A stretch of DNA of 64,000 nucleotides, from the NCBI GenBank assembly GCA_963739645.1, contig CAVUBM010000104.1:65632-129631 (forward strand), written 5' to 3'. Made by a program: the position numbers and the translations under genes. The notes below the pieces were generated by a model. That model had not been told where the DNA came from. It did not search any database and was given only the letters and a program-made list of their open reading frames with translations. Below are positions 27,332 to 35,659 of this stretch, one piece after another. Positions within the stretch are counted from its first letter, which is position 1. Every line of letters begins with the position of its first letter. Source of the stretch: JASHPR01 sp963739645. GTDB lineage: Bacteria > Actinomycetota > Actinomycetes > Streptosporangiales > Streptosporangiaceae.

Positions 27332-27376
27332 ACTACGGATCAGAAGGTTGGGGGTTCGAGTCCCTCCGAGCGCGCC
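27332..27376. repeat. attR core (45-bp direct repeat)
   Basis: Perfect copy of 18872-18916. It is only the 3' part of the tRNA, so no second tRNA gene exists here. Confidence 0.92.
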
Positions 27377-27757
27377 ACCGAAACCCCAGGTCACAGACCT
27401 GACACCTCATCCGTTGACCTCGGCCAGGTCGCCACTGGCCTTATTTTGCCCTTACCGGCTTTCGCTGCCGCGCCCAACCGGCAGCACGCCATAGACGCGC
27501 TGTGTAGGCACTCACCTGTGACGGGCCAGGTGAGACAGCCAGGTTCACGATCTTTGCAAGCAGGGGCCCGGCCTGCTCTGCTGAGATTGTGCTGCTCGCA
27601 GGTGATGGTGGCGGTGGTTGTCTGGCTGGATGATGCTGGGCTGAGCGCCTGCCGCGCTGGCGGGCAGGCTTGCGCTGGTGTATGCAGGGTTGCGGGAACG
27701 GGAACTGTCAGCGAATGGCTGAGGCCGCGAAGGTCACCGTTCACCCGGGAGGACAGC

Positions 27758-29254
27758 ATGGCTGGGCGGAGCATGACGACGACCACACGGCCCGCCGGAA
27801 CCAGGCTGGCTGAAGCTGACGGCGCGCCGTTCGCGTCGTCGTGGCGGCGATCGCATCTGACGGTGGACCAGCGGGTGGCCAGGGGGCGGGCGGCCCGCCG
27901 GGAGGCGCCTAGATCGGAGCATGGCCGGTGGGAAGCGGCGGCGGACCGCCCGGATCCGGTCGCGCTGCTGGAGGAGCAGGCCGCCACCCGGGTGCCGGAG
28001 CTGGTGCCGATCCGGTATGGGCGGATGCTGGTCTCGCCGTTCACCTTCTACCGGGGCGCGGCGGCGATCATGGCGGCCGACCTGGTGGCCACGCCGGTGT
28101 CGGGGATCACCGTGCAGCTGTGCGGGGATGCGCACCTGTCGAACTTCGGCGTGTTCGCGACCCCGGAGCGGCAGCTGATCTTCGACATCAACGATTTCGA
28201 TGAGACCCTGCCCGGCCCGTGGGAATGGGACGTCAAGCGGATGGCGGCCAGCTTTGAGATTATGGGCCGCTTCCGCGGCTTTTCCCCCGACAACCGGCAT
28301 ATGATCGTCAGCGCCGGGGTGCGTGAGTACCGGGAGCGGATGCGCCGGGCCGCCGGAATGTCGACGCTGGACGCGTGGTATGACCAGCTGGAAGCCGGGG
28401 TGCTGCTGAACCTGGTCCGCCAGCAAGTCCACGTCAAGCAGCTGGACAAAAAGTCAGCCCGGCGGGCGGAAAAGCATGTGGCCCAAGCCTACGCCAGCGA
28501 CAGCGCCCGGGTCCTCGCCAAACGGGCGGCCGAGATAGACGGCGGGCTGCGGATCGTCGCCGACCCGCCGCTGATCACCCCGATCGAGGACCTGATCGTG
28601 CCCGGGACCGGGTGGGAGGACCCGGCGCCGCTGATCAAGAAACTGCTCGCCTCCTACCGGCGCACCCTCGGGCACCAGGGTCACCCGCTGGAGGAGTTCC
28701 GCTACGTCCACGCCGCGCGCAAGGTGGTCGGCGTGGGCAGCGTCGGCACCCGCTGCTACATCCTGCTGCTGACCGGCCGCGACGAGGATGACCCGCTGTT
28801 CTTGCAGGTGAAAGAGGCACAAGCCTCGGTGCTGGAACCGTATTCGGGCCGCAGCACCTACCCCCACCACGGCCAGCGGGTGGTGATGGGCCAGCGGCTG
28901 ATGCAGGCATCCACCGACATCTTCCTGGGCTGGCAGCGGATCAAGGGCCTGGACGGGGTGACCCGGGACTATTACGTGCGCCAGTTCCACGACTGGAAAG
29001 GTGGCGCGGACGTGGAAAGGCTGCCCATGCCCGGCGCCGCACCATATGCGCGGTTTTGCGGAGCAACCCTGGCCCGGGCGCACGCCCGCTGGGGCGACCG
29101 GATCGCGATCGCCTCCTACCTCGGCCAGGGCGACATGTTCGACCGGGCCGTGGCCGACTTCTCCGCCGCCTACGCCGACCAGAACGAACGCGACTACCAA
29201 GCCTTCACCAAGGCCGTGAACTGCGGACGGCTGGTCGCCCAAACCGGCGTATAG
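27758..29254 (+). CDS. DUF2252 family protein (kinase-like fold)
   Basis: 498 residues from ATG at 27758, preceded by GGGAGGACAGC; the longer frame to 27323 reads through attR and is rejected. DUF2252 members resemble atypical kinases: LVPIRYGRMLVSPFTFYRG, then CGDAHLSNFG and FDINDFDET, the likely HxDxxxxN-type and metal sites, then YVHAARKVVGVGSVG and LQVKEAQASVL. The biochemical role is unknown. It is the only gene in the islet between attR and the third att copy, hence probable cargo. The same GGGAGGACAGC-ATG start context occurs at the kinase-like gene starting at 25599. Confidence 0.88.
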   Translation: MAGRSMTTTTRPAGTRLAEADGAPFASSWRRSHLTVDQRVARGRAARREAPRSEHGRWEAAADRPDPVALLEEQAATRVPELVPIRYGRMLVSPFTFYRGAAAIMAADLVATPVSGITVQLCGDAHLSNFGVFATPERQLIFDINDFDETLPGPWEWDVKRMAASFEIMGRFRGFSPDNRHMIVSAGVREYRERMRRAAGMSTLDAWYDQLEAGVLLNLVRQQVHVKQLDKKSARRAEKHVAQAYASDSARVLAKRAAEIDGGLRIVADPPLITPIEDLIVPGTGWEDPAPLIKKLLASYRRTLGHQGHPLEEFRYVHAARKVVGVGSVGTRCYILLLTGRDEDDPLFLQVKEAQASVLEPYSGRSTYPHHGQRVVMGQRLMQASTDIFLGWQRIKGLDGVTRDYYVRQFHDWKGGADVERLPMPGAAPYARFCGATLARAHARWGDRIAIASYLGQGDMFDRAVADFSAAYADQNERDYQAFTKAVNCGRLVAQTGV

Positions 29255-29575
29255 GCGACCCTGGCCGTGCGGACCACGGCGCAAGGGGAAGCCAGCTGAC
29301 TTCCCAGACGCGGGCCGCCGGGAGCCAACGTGGGAGCCACCCGGGCGCACGACTTTCCACGCGAGGTGAACAGGTACGGACAGGCGAGATGTGATCATGC
29401 CAGCGGGCAGCTATATGGTCGTCTCCGGGCAGTCTCTCGTGGCCGCCGTCAAGCCGGTGCTGGCCTTATTTTGGTCTCACGGTAACGCCAAACGGCGACA
29501 ACTGCTACGCACTGCTGAGCAACGTCCCAGCAGGTCAACTACGGATTCGCTGGCCATGGGAACGCCCGCAGATCT

Positions 29576-29631
29576 CTACGAATCAGAAGGTTGGGGTTCG
29601 AGTCCCTCCGAGCGACACCTCCGAGCGCGCC
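29576..29631. repeat. third, imperfect att copy in a 513-nt gap
   Basis: CTACG-AATCAGAAGGTTGGGG followed by the T-arm sequence and CCCTCCGAGCG, then a 13-nt insertion and CGCGCC. Compared with attL/attR it has one substitution, one lost G and the insertion. A 14-bp word (CTGGCCTTATTTTG) occurs both after attR (27435) and before this copy (29460). The gap 29255-29767 holds no gene. Confidence 0.7.
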
Positions 29632-29767
29632 AACGTCTTCCAAGCTCAGCGCGTCGAGCCTTCCGAGGGTGTCGTCTGGCCGCATTCTGGCCGCATCAGT
29701 CATCCCGGCAACTCGGCCGGGGTGGCCGGATGATCATGGCCGCTCGGCTGCGAACGTAGGGGCAGCG

Positions 29768-30697
29768 TTACACGGCATCGTGCGAAGGCCAGGGCGGACC
29801 CTCTCGCAGGGCGTTGAGGAATGCCACTCCGGATTGTCTCCCGCTCGGGTGCTGGTCGTCGCGACTCCAGCGATGCGCTGCGATCATCGCCAATACGACC
29901 CCCCGGAACTCGCCGACCAGTGCTTGGTCCGCGTCCGGATAGCACTCGCTGACCTCTTTGGGGACCCAAGCAAGGTCGAATTCGACGGGGCCATGGACAG
30001 AATCCTCGAAGTCCATGAAAAGCGGCCCGTTCTTCGTCTTGAGCACGTTCCCCGGGTGCGGCTCGCCGTGCAGGATCTGCTCGGCCGCGCGCCGGTTGAC
30101 AATCGTTTCGCTCAGATCTCGCAGCGTGCTGGCGAGAAGCGCCCGATCGGTCCCGGCGAGATCGGGAGTGACGTCACGGCTCGCAACGTCTTGTTGAGTC
30201 GCCGCCACGCGATCCATGAAGTGCGGCGTCGGGACGTCGATCTGCCGCAGGCCAGCATGAAGACACTCGAGCACCTGCGCGTAGTCGGCCGACGGAAGCA
30301 TTCGGCGAACAGGTGCAAAGTAGGTCCACATGGTGATGGCAAAGCCATCATGCACAAAGACGCGTGGCTCGACTCGAGGGTCGAGTTCAGCAACCGGGCT
30401 GTCGTTCTCTGCGAGCCGTTTCACAACTTCAACTTCCGTCGCCAACCTCGCTTGATACGCCTCCCCGCTGAGCCAACTCGCCCTGGCAGTCACGGGTGCC
30501 AGAGCCTCTGGAGGCGTGACCCGCGCAATGACATCGCATGGCATCAGGCGGACGACAAGGCGGTTGGAGTCGTTGAGAACGACCGTGGCGTCGACCGGCA
30601 AGTCGAACGTCGAGGCAGTCGACCTCGCTGCAGCCACCGCACGCTGCGCTGCCGATGCTTGCACCTCCGTGTGCCCTCCTCCACGCGGGACCCGCAC
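29768..30697 (-). CDS. phosphotransferase-family protein
   Basis: 309 residues with a GTG start at 30697. The kinase-like fold is shown by TEVEVVKRLAE, an acidic-to-aromatic hinge (AITMWTYF) and the catalytic loop LHGEPHPGNVL (~residues 208-218) followed by PLFMDFEDS. Glu replaces the first Asp of HGDxHxGN. Substrate unknown. It lies just outside the third att copy and is unrelated in sequence to the kinase-like gene inside the element. The start could be further in. Confidence 0.75.
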   Translation of the reverse strand: MRVPRGGGHTEVQASAAQRAVAAARSTASTFDLPVDATVVLNDSNRLVVRLMPCDVIARVTPPEALAPVTARASWLSGEAYQARLATEVEVVKRLAENDSPVAELDPRVEPRVFVHDGFAITMWTYFAPVRRMLPSADYAQVLECLHAGLRQIDVPTPHFMDRVAATQQDVASRDVTPDLAGTDRALLASTLRDLSETIVNRRAAEQILHGEPHPGNVLKTKNGPLFMDFEDSVHGPVEFDLAWVPKEVSECYPDADQALVGEFRGVVLAMIAAHRWSRDDQHPSGRQSGVAFLNALREGPPWPSHDAV

Positions 30698-30829
30698 GGC
30701 TGCATAACGCTACACCGTCGGCGACGCAGCGCCGCGTCCGTGATCAACTGGCCGCCGCTGGGGTCACCATCTGATAAGGAAGAGGTCCGCCAGCTTCGGC
30801 CCGCTCCTGCTTGGTCAGGTCCCTAGCGC

Positions 30830-31015
30830 CTAGGAGCCCTTACTGCGATAGCGCCTCTTTGCTTCAGCCATGCTTAGCCCCTCGTATGGGCAGTCCGGCT
30901 CATGTTCGGACCACCCGTAGCATTCAGGACATTCGTCCGGTGGACGCGCCATGCTTGGCCGTGGCATGTCCCAGTCAGCCGGACGCCGTGGTGGACCCTC
31001 GTGATCGGCCGTCAT
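30830..31015 (-). CDS. 61-aa cysteine-containing small protein
   Basis: Possible zinc-binding peptide with CPECYGWSEHEPDCPY and a basic C-terminus (AKRRYRSKGS). The ATG at 31015 lies 41 nt inside the end of the upstream membrane-protein gene on the same strand, so the pair may be translationally linked. No family recognised. The short length and overlap make it uncertain. Confidence 0.4.
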   Translation of the reverse strand: MTADHEGPPRRPADWDMPRPSMARPPDECPECYGWSEHEPDCPYEGLSMAEAKRRYRSKGS

Positions 31016-31607
31016 TTCCTGCTCCCCTCAACTCTGACTTCCCATGACTGCGATCCTCTGCCGAACGTCGCAACGAAGATATGGCTATCCAGGATGCCTC
31101 ACCAGCGCAAGCAGCGAACGCGACACCGCTGGCGACCCAGCGAAGGAGTCCTTGTATACCTGCGGAGTGGTGAGGCGGTATGGCCAGCGCCAAGGCAGCC
31201 AGCAGCGCGAGAATGCCGATGTCATAAGTAATACGCGCCCATTTAACCCAGACCTTCCAGCGGCCGAATGCCAAATCCTGCTCTGCACGTAGCCGTACCT
31301 CGCGGGGTGAGTCTTCTTCAACGTCTGGCCACCATGCGAGCACGTCAGCCGCTGACCAGATGTACTGGCGTGCATTGAACGAGCACTGCACGGCCCCAAC
31401 GAGCATGGTGGCGGCGATAACCAGGCCAAGTATCGCTGCGCCTGGCCATAGAAAGTTCCCCGCATCATCTCCGATGACGATGACTGAGGCGAGACTGAAG
31501 CCAGCAAGCAGCGGCGCGGCGACTGAGCCAAGCGAGTCCATCGCGGGCGCGTAACCGAGCGGTGTCGGCTTACGCCACTTGGGCCGTACAAACGCCGGAG
31601 GTTCCAC
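30975..31607 (-). CDS. predicted membrane protein, four helices
   Basis: 210 residues. Hydrophobic segments lie near 30-45 and 52-72 (AAILGLVIAATMLVGAV), then a polar loop with WWPDVEEDSPREVRLRAEQD, then 128-142 and 152-173. A basic tail follows. No transporter or enzyme motif is seen. Upstream (31608-31962, 355 nt) there is no gene; that stretch holds only a CCTGCT/AGCAGG hairpin (31808-31821). Confidence 0.5.
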   Translation of the reverse strand: MEPPAFVRPKWRKPTPLGYAPAMDSLGSVAAPLLAGFSLASVIVIGDDAGNFLWPGAAILGLVIAATMLVGAVQCSFNARQYIWSAADVLAWWPDVEEDSPREVRLRAEQDLAFGRWKVWVKWARITYDIGILALLAALALAIPPHHSAGIQGLLRWVASGVAFAACAGEASWIAISSLRRSAEDRSHGKSELRGAGNDGRSRGSTTASG

Positions 31608-31962
31608 GCGCCCCCTTCGCTAGGTTCACTGGGGTAGATCTAAGACTGGCATCGAAAGGTGCGCTGGTGAAGTGCTGGGAGGCCGGGGGAAGTGCGGGGC
31701 TTGCGCTGGTCAGATAACCGTGCCCGCTGCGTGCCCGATCGGGTGGTGATCAGCGGTGCTTCACGGTCGTTCGCGGACATGCTGTGCCGAGACTCGCCTG
31801 GGACAAGCCTGCTCAAGCAGGTAACTCCACGTTCTTTGCAAGCAAGCGGTCACGACGGTGCAGATCGTCGTGGACGCGCGACCGCGCCGCCATCGGGTGG
31901 CATGATCTACGAGGGCGCGCTTGTAGGATCCAGGGCTCTGGTGGCAAGGGGAGGTCATTGCG

Positions 31963-32310
31963 ATGGATGACGAGGCACGCGGCACCATTGAGAGGTTCCA
32001 CGAGGCATTCAACAGCCGGGACCTCACCGCCCTGAGTGACTTGATCACCGACGACTGCGTGTTTGAGGCCACTAGCCCGGCGCCCGATGGAACCCGGCAC
32101 GTTGGGCGGCAGGCGGTGCTTGAGGCATGGCGGGGTTTCTTCACGGACTCGCCAGCCTCACATTTTGAGGTGGAGGAGATGTTCGGCGCGGGTGATCGGG
32201 TCACTGTTCGGTGGCTCTACAGCTGGGAGGGCGGGCATGTCCGCGGTGCTGACCTGGTGCGGGTTCGGGCCGGGCGGGTAGCGGAGAGCCTGGCCTACGT
32301 CAAGGGCTAA
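31963..32310 (+). CDS. SnoaL-like nuclear transport factor 2 fold protein
   Basis: 115 residues; GGGGAGG stands 9 nt before the ATG. The NTF2-like pattern is clear: TIERFHEAFNSRDLTALSDL, LITDDCVFEAT, GRQAVLEAWRGFF, HFEVEEMFGAGDRVTVRW and ADLVRVRAGRVAE. Members bind or isomerise small hydrophobic compounds; none can be named here. It stands alone on the plus strand in the accessory region. Confidence 0.82.
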   Translation: MDDEARGTIERFHEAFNSRDLTALSDLITDDCVFEATSPAPDGTRHVGRQAVLEAWRGFFTDSPASHFEVEEMFGAGDRVTVRWLYSWEGGHVRGADLVRVRAGRVAESLAYVKG

Positions 32311-32362
32311 CCGAGTAAGGCGCGTCGGAGGAGCCCGAGTCGCAAGCGGCGGGTTTTTCGCC

Positions 32363-32551
32363 ATGATTCTGCTGCTTATGTTTTCGTTGTTCAACCTCGA
32401 CCTCGGCCGTGACGCTGTACCCACGATTTGCGGTGGGATCCTGGCACTCGCGGGCTTGATCAGTGTGTTCTGGGCGTCGCTGGAGGTAGTGCGCTCGGCT
32501 GCAGAAGCGCGCGAGGCTCCGCGAGCATCAGAGGGCTCATCTGTCCGCTGA
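32363..32551 (+). CDS. 62-aa single- or double-span membrane peptide
   Basis: MILLLMFSLFNLDLGRDAVP leads to a second hydrophobic run (TICGGILALAGLISVFWASL) and a charged tail. No ribosome-binding site is evident and no family is recognised. It may be a chance frame. Confidence 0.3.
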   Translation: MILLLMFSLFNLDLGRDAVPTICGGILALAGLISVFWASLEVVRSAAEAREAPRASEGSSVR

Positions 32552-32747
32552 CAATCACTGGCGCGGTCGCCACTGCACCTCCGATCCGGCGGCTCCGCGG
32601 TCACACCAGCCCCGCCGGGACCGGGTATGGATCGCGCAAACACGTCTGCGGCCTCGGAGAGCACGGGGCAGAGCAGTGGTCAGCTCAGGGGAGTTGCTAG
32701 CTCCCGCCAGCGGAACTTAACCACATCAAGGGACCCGTGGCACCCCC

Positions 32748-32773
32748 GCCACCCGGCACGCCAGCCGGGTGGC
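32748..32773. terminator. perfect 10-bp hairpin in a 308-nt gap
   Basis: GCCACCCGGC / GCCGGGTGGC with a 6-nt loop, placed downstream of both the plus-strand small gene and the minus-strand VOC gene. A terminator without T-tract is the simplest reading. The rest of 32552-32859 holds nothing I can support. Confidence 0.45.
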
Positions 32774-32859
32774 CTGTCATACCCGGAACCTAAAATCAAG
32801 ATCCACGACGTGCCCCGCGCCACCACCGACCGACGATCAGACGGCATGAATGATCAGGG

Positions 32860-33261
32860 TTAGGGCCACACCACCCCTTTGTCGGTCCACGTGACCCCTT
32901 CGTGGCGGCACAGGCAGAAGGGATGCCCGACCGGGTCGGTGTAGACCTGCCAGCCGTAGCCCTCGGGTCCGATGAAGTCCTTCTGCAGTGTCGCGCCGAG
33001 CTTGACGACGCGGCGCTGTTCGGGCTCGATTTCGTCCACTTCGAAGTCGAGGTGGTACTGCTTGGGGTGTTCGTCGTCGGGCCAGCGCGGAGGGCGGTAG
33101 TCCTCCACCCGCTGGAAGGCCAGATCGACCTCGCCGAAGGTGATGCCGGCAAAGTTGTCGGAACTGCCCTCCATGATGGCGCGGCCTGTCACCTGGGAGT
33201 AGAAGGCCGCCAGCTTCATCGGGTCCGGGCAGTCGATGATGAAACCCAAGAGTTGTAGCAT
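32860..33261 (-). CDS. VOC / glyoxalase-like domain protein
   Basis: 133 residues from ATG at 33261 (MLQLLGFIIDCPDP); the longer frame adds no conserved sequence. The vicinal-oxygen-chelate fold has paired beta-alpha-beta-beta-beta units: MKLAAFYSQVTGRAI, FQRVEDYRPPRWPD, QYHLDFEVDEIE and DPVGHPFCLC. It is the glyoxalase-like subtype common in actinomycetes, often linked to antibiotic binding or unknown dioxygenase chemistry. Substrate not deducible. Confidence 0.85.
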   Translation of the reverse strand: MLQLLGFIIDCPDPMKLAAFYSQVTGRAIMEGSSDNFAGITFGEVDLAFQRVEDYRPPRWPDDEHPKQYHLDFEVDEIEPEQRRVVKLGATLQKDFIGPEGYGWQVYTDPVGHPFCLCRHEGVTWTDKGVVWP

Positions 33262-33409
33262 CAGGCGATCTTGCCACAGAGCAGGGCACGTGCCCTGACC
33301 CGACGACCACCCCACCGGACGGCCTTCTACCGTATGCCCGAGGCGGTCACGGCCGTCACCATCGCCGGCCTGCAGCGGGACCGTCGCGACAACCGGTCGT
33401 ATCTGACGG

Positions 33410-33913
33410 TCAGCTCTTGCCGTCGGTCGCGACTTGCCGCTGCAGGTAGCTGGTCAGGCCGTCGAGCATCTCGGTTGTGCCTTCTTTGCGCAGCGCAGGC
33501 GCCTGGGCGCCGTCGATGCCGTCCAGGTAGGCGCCCTGCTCGGTCCAGCTCAGCGCGGTGCCGTCACCGCTCTTAGTGAACTCAATGGTCGCCACCGACA
33601 CCGAGATTCGCACATCGTCGGCGTACATCTCGTAGCAGTACACGAGCCGCTGATCCGGCACAATGTCGTAATAGAGGGCATCGTAGCGGTAGGTCGTGCC
33701 CTGCCACTTGTGGCTGAACCGCTCCCGGCCGCCGACCCGAAAGTCGAACTCGGCGGGGCCCGCGTCATGCTCCTCGGGCGGCTCGAGATCGCTGGTGTCG
33801 CCCCAGCTGTTCTTGGCCTCCTCTGAGGCGAACGCGGCAAACACCCTCGACGGCGTCGCCGCGTAGGTCCGCTCGACCACGAACGTGTCGTGGATAACGG
33901 AACTCGTGGTCAT
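33410..33913 (-). CDS. SRPBCC (AHSA1-like) domain protein
   Basis: 167 residues from ATG at 33913, with AGGAG 5 nt upstream; the frame to 34096 is the ArsR gene read in another frame. AHSA1 features: FVVERTYAATPSRVFAAF, FSHKWQGTTYRYDALYYDIV, PDQRLVYCYEM and WTEQGAYLDGIDG. The START-like cavity binds hydrophobic ligands. It lies 23 nt after the arsR-type gene; this two-gene pair is a frequent actinobacterial operon. Confidence 0.88.
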   Translation of the reverse strand: MTTSSVIHDTFVVERTYAATPSRVFAAFASEEAKNSWGDTSDLEPPEEHDAGPAEFDFRVGGRERFSHKWQGTTYRYDALYYDIVPDQRLVYCYEMYADDVRISVSVATIEFTKSGDGTALSWTEQGAYLDGIDGAQAPALRKEGTTEMLDGLTSYLQRQVATDGKS

Positions 33914-33936
33914 CAGTACTCCTCTGGCTCGGTTTG

Positions 33937-34308
33937 CTAACCGGTCCCCGTACTGGACGGGGTCGACCCGGCAGTTGGCTGATTGGCGGTCTCGGCGAGG
34001 TAGTCGCCCAGCCGGTCGAGACGGCGCTCGATGAGCGTGCGCCGCTCGGCGATCCAGGATTCCGCTGAGCGGAGCGTCGCCGGGTTGATGCTGCAATGGC
34101 GAGTCCGGCCTATCTTCTGCGACTGGACCAGCCCGCTGGCCTCCAACACCTGCACGTGCTGGACGACGGCGGCCAGGGAGATGGCCAGCGGCTTGCCCAG
34201 CTCGGAGACCGAGGCAGGTCCACGGCTCAGCCGCTCTACCATGAGCCGCCGACCTGGGTCCGCTAGTGCCTGGAACACCTTATCTAGGTCCGCCACTTGG
34301 TTAAGCAT
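33937..34308 (-). CDS. ArsR-family transcriptional regulator
   Basis: 123 residues. Winged helix: VFQALADPGRRLMVERLSRG, SVSELGKPLAISLAAVVQHV and LEASGLVQSQKIGRTRHC. It lacks the metal-site ELCVCDL cysteines, so it is probably not a metal sensor but the type paired with SRPBCC partners. It probably represses itself and the downstream gene through the inverted repeat at 34310-34348. The C-terminal ~15 residues are Pro/Thr/Ser-rich. Confidence 0.9.
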   Translation of the reverse strand: MLNQVADLDKVFQALADPGRRLMVERLSRGPASVSELGKPLAISLAAVVQHVQVLEASGLVQSQKIGRTRHCSINPATLRSAESWIAERRTLIERRLDRLGDYLAETANQPTAGSTPSSTGTG

Positions 34309-34309
34309 G

Positions 34310-34348
34310 TACTTGAGTATACGCAGGCGCCAGGTCGATAGTCAAGTA
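34310..34348. promoter_or_regulatory. inverted repeat before the ArsR gene
   Basis: TACTTGA (34310-34316) and TCAAGTA (34342-34348) are exact inverted copies 25 nt apart, immediately upstream of the ArsR start. Their AT content and position suit an operator. Confidence 0.4.
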
Positions 34349-34489
34349 ATCGCTATAGTATCGGATTCGGCGGATTGGCCAGGCCAGGTAGCGTCAGTCG
34401 GATACTCCAGGGTGAGCGGGCGCATGTCGCTCGGGAGGCGTCAGGCTGGTCCCGCAGGACGTCGTCAAGTTTCAAGGACGGGACTCATC

Positions 34490-34955
34490 ATGTCCGAGCA
34501 AGATCGACCCGACGCCTTGGCCCGTCTCGACGTCTTCGTCGGTGAGTGGGCGCTGGAAGCCCGCTTCCCGGATGCCACAGATGGGACCGGGCCGGAGGCA
34601 CGGGCCACGTTCGAGTGGACCCTCGACGGCCGGTTCCTGGTGCAGCGAACGCACGTGCCAGTACCCGAAGCGCCAGACAGCCTGATCATCGTCTTCGCTG
34701 ACCCGCAGACCGGTGGCTACAGCCAGCACTACTACGACTCCCGCGGAGTCATACGACGCTATGGAGATGAGCCTCGACGCTGGGGTATGGCGGCTGGTGC
34801 GGGACGCGCCGGATTTCTCCCCACTGGACTTTTGCCAGCGCTTCATCGGCACGTTCAGCGACGACCGGACCACCATCAACGGCGTTTGGGAGAAGTCCTT
34901 CGATGGGGCGAGCTGGAGCCACGACTTCGCCCTCACCTACCGAAGAATTGGCTGA
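34490..34955 (+). CDS. conserved hypothetical protein (DUF1579-like lipocalin-type), one frameshift
   Basis: About 154 residues once an extra base near 34765 is removed. Conserved pieces: LDVFVGEWALEARFPD, TFEWTLDGRFLVQRTHVP, YSQHYYDSRGV, VWRLVRDAPDFSPLDFCQRF and FDGASWSHDFALTYRR. The pattern of repeated beta strands with central Trp residues suggests a small barrel. Function unknown; close relatives are common in actinomycetes. It is divergent from the ArsR operon. Confidence 0.7.
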
Positions 34956-35032
34956 CAGGCAGAGCGGGAGCTTCATAGCCCGGCTCTCACTTCTCCTGGC
35001 GCTGCTGCGCGTCGTCAGCGACTGATCTGAGG

Positions 35033-35524
35033 TCAGTCGGCGGCCAGGTCACGCTGATACCAGGTGCCTGGTCGGCCGCCGAACTCGGCGGGACCACCAC
35101 AGGAGACGAAGCCGGCTTTGGTCAGCACCTTCTGGGACGCGACGTTGTCATAGGTGGTTCCTGCTCTGAGCGTCCGCAGCCCATACTCCGCGGCCGCGAG
35201 CCGACACAGCTCTTGGACGGTCGCGGTCGCCACGCCGCGGCCCGCGACTTGCTGCGCGACCCGATATCCGAGCACGGCGGTGCCGTCCTCAAGATCAACC
35301 AGGTTGAACCGGCCGAGCACCGTGCCATCCTCCCCGACGAGCACATGGAAGACGCAGGTGCCAGCCTCCTGCTCGGCCAGCAGGGCGTTGTAGCGCTCGG
35401 TGAAGTGGTCGTAGAACTCATCGCCGCGGTCGGAGATAAAGGTGGCAAAGTAGGCGCGGTTCGCCAGTTCGAAGGCCAAGACCGCCGGAGCGTGGTCGGC
35501 GCGCAGGCGCTGCAACTCGGTCAC
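35033..35524 (-). CDS. GNAT-family N-acetyltransferase (RimJ-like)
   Basis: 163 residues. Acetyl-CoA motif: AVLGYRVAQQVAGRGVATAT (Q/RxxGxG/A as QVAGRG), with LRTLRAGTTYDNVASQKVLT and a C-terminal FGGRPGTWYQRDL. The layout matches ribosomal-protein-type acetyltransferases, though the acceptor is unknown. It lies beside an integrase relic in the accessory region. Confidence 0.88.
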   Translation of the reverse strand: MTELQRLRADHAPAVLAFELANRAYFATFISDRGDEFYDHFTERYNALLAEQEAGTCVFHVLVGEDGTVLGRFNLVDLEDGTAVLGYRVAQQVAGRGVATATVQELCRLAAAEYGLRTLRAGTTYDNVASQKVLTKAGFVSCGGPAEFGGRPGTWYQRDLAAD

Positions 35525-35573
35525 CGGCCAACCCTACTCAGATGGTGTACGGCGGCCCAATTGAGTTTCCGCC

Positions 35574-35617
35574 GAGCCGCAACCCAGTTGTCAGCGCCAG
35601 AACGCAGAAAGCTTCGA
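35574..35617 (-). pseudogene. tyrosine-recombinase relic
   Basis: About 41 nt match 19504-19546 of the integrase with three differences and encode LEAFCVLALTTGLR, the block around the first catalytic Arg. Sequence on both sides is unrelated. It marks either an old integrase scar or a recombined scrap of the nearby element. Confidence 0.5.
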
Positions 35618-35659
35618 GCGTCCACCAGCAGAGCACGGAACGTTCGCTGCCTGGGCCGC

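Larger units (their letters stand above)
18872..27376. mobile_element. actinomycete integrative element at tRNA-Arg (AICE-like, decayed)
   Basis: 8.5 kb between perfect 45-bp repeats. The minus-strand core reads ftsK/traB (truncated), zinc-ribbon ORF, rep, xis, int with overlapping start/stop codons; int lies next to attL, the usual AICE order. Cargo and invaders fill 22.7-27.1 kb: an IS4-type element, an ISL3 remnant, an aminoglycoside-phosphotransferase-like gene and an IS110-type transposase. Typical AICE regulators (Pra, KorSA, NUDIX) are not seen. With the translocase cut, self-transfer is unlikely, but excision may still be possible. Confidence 0.85.

Noticed and set aside
27332..27376. 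A second tRNA-Arg gene
   Set aside because: Only the 3' part is present; the acceptor 5' strand and D-arm are missing.
27323..27757. N-terminal extension of the DUF2252 gene through attR
   Set aside because: The extension translates att and tRNA sequence, and a strong ribosome-binding site precedes the ATG at 27758.
32627..32863. A 78-codon plus-strand frame
   Set aside because: No ribosome-binding site, low-complexity sequence, and it contains the hairpin at 32748-32773.
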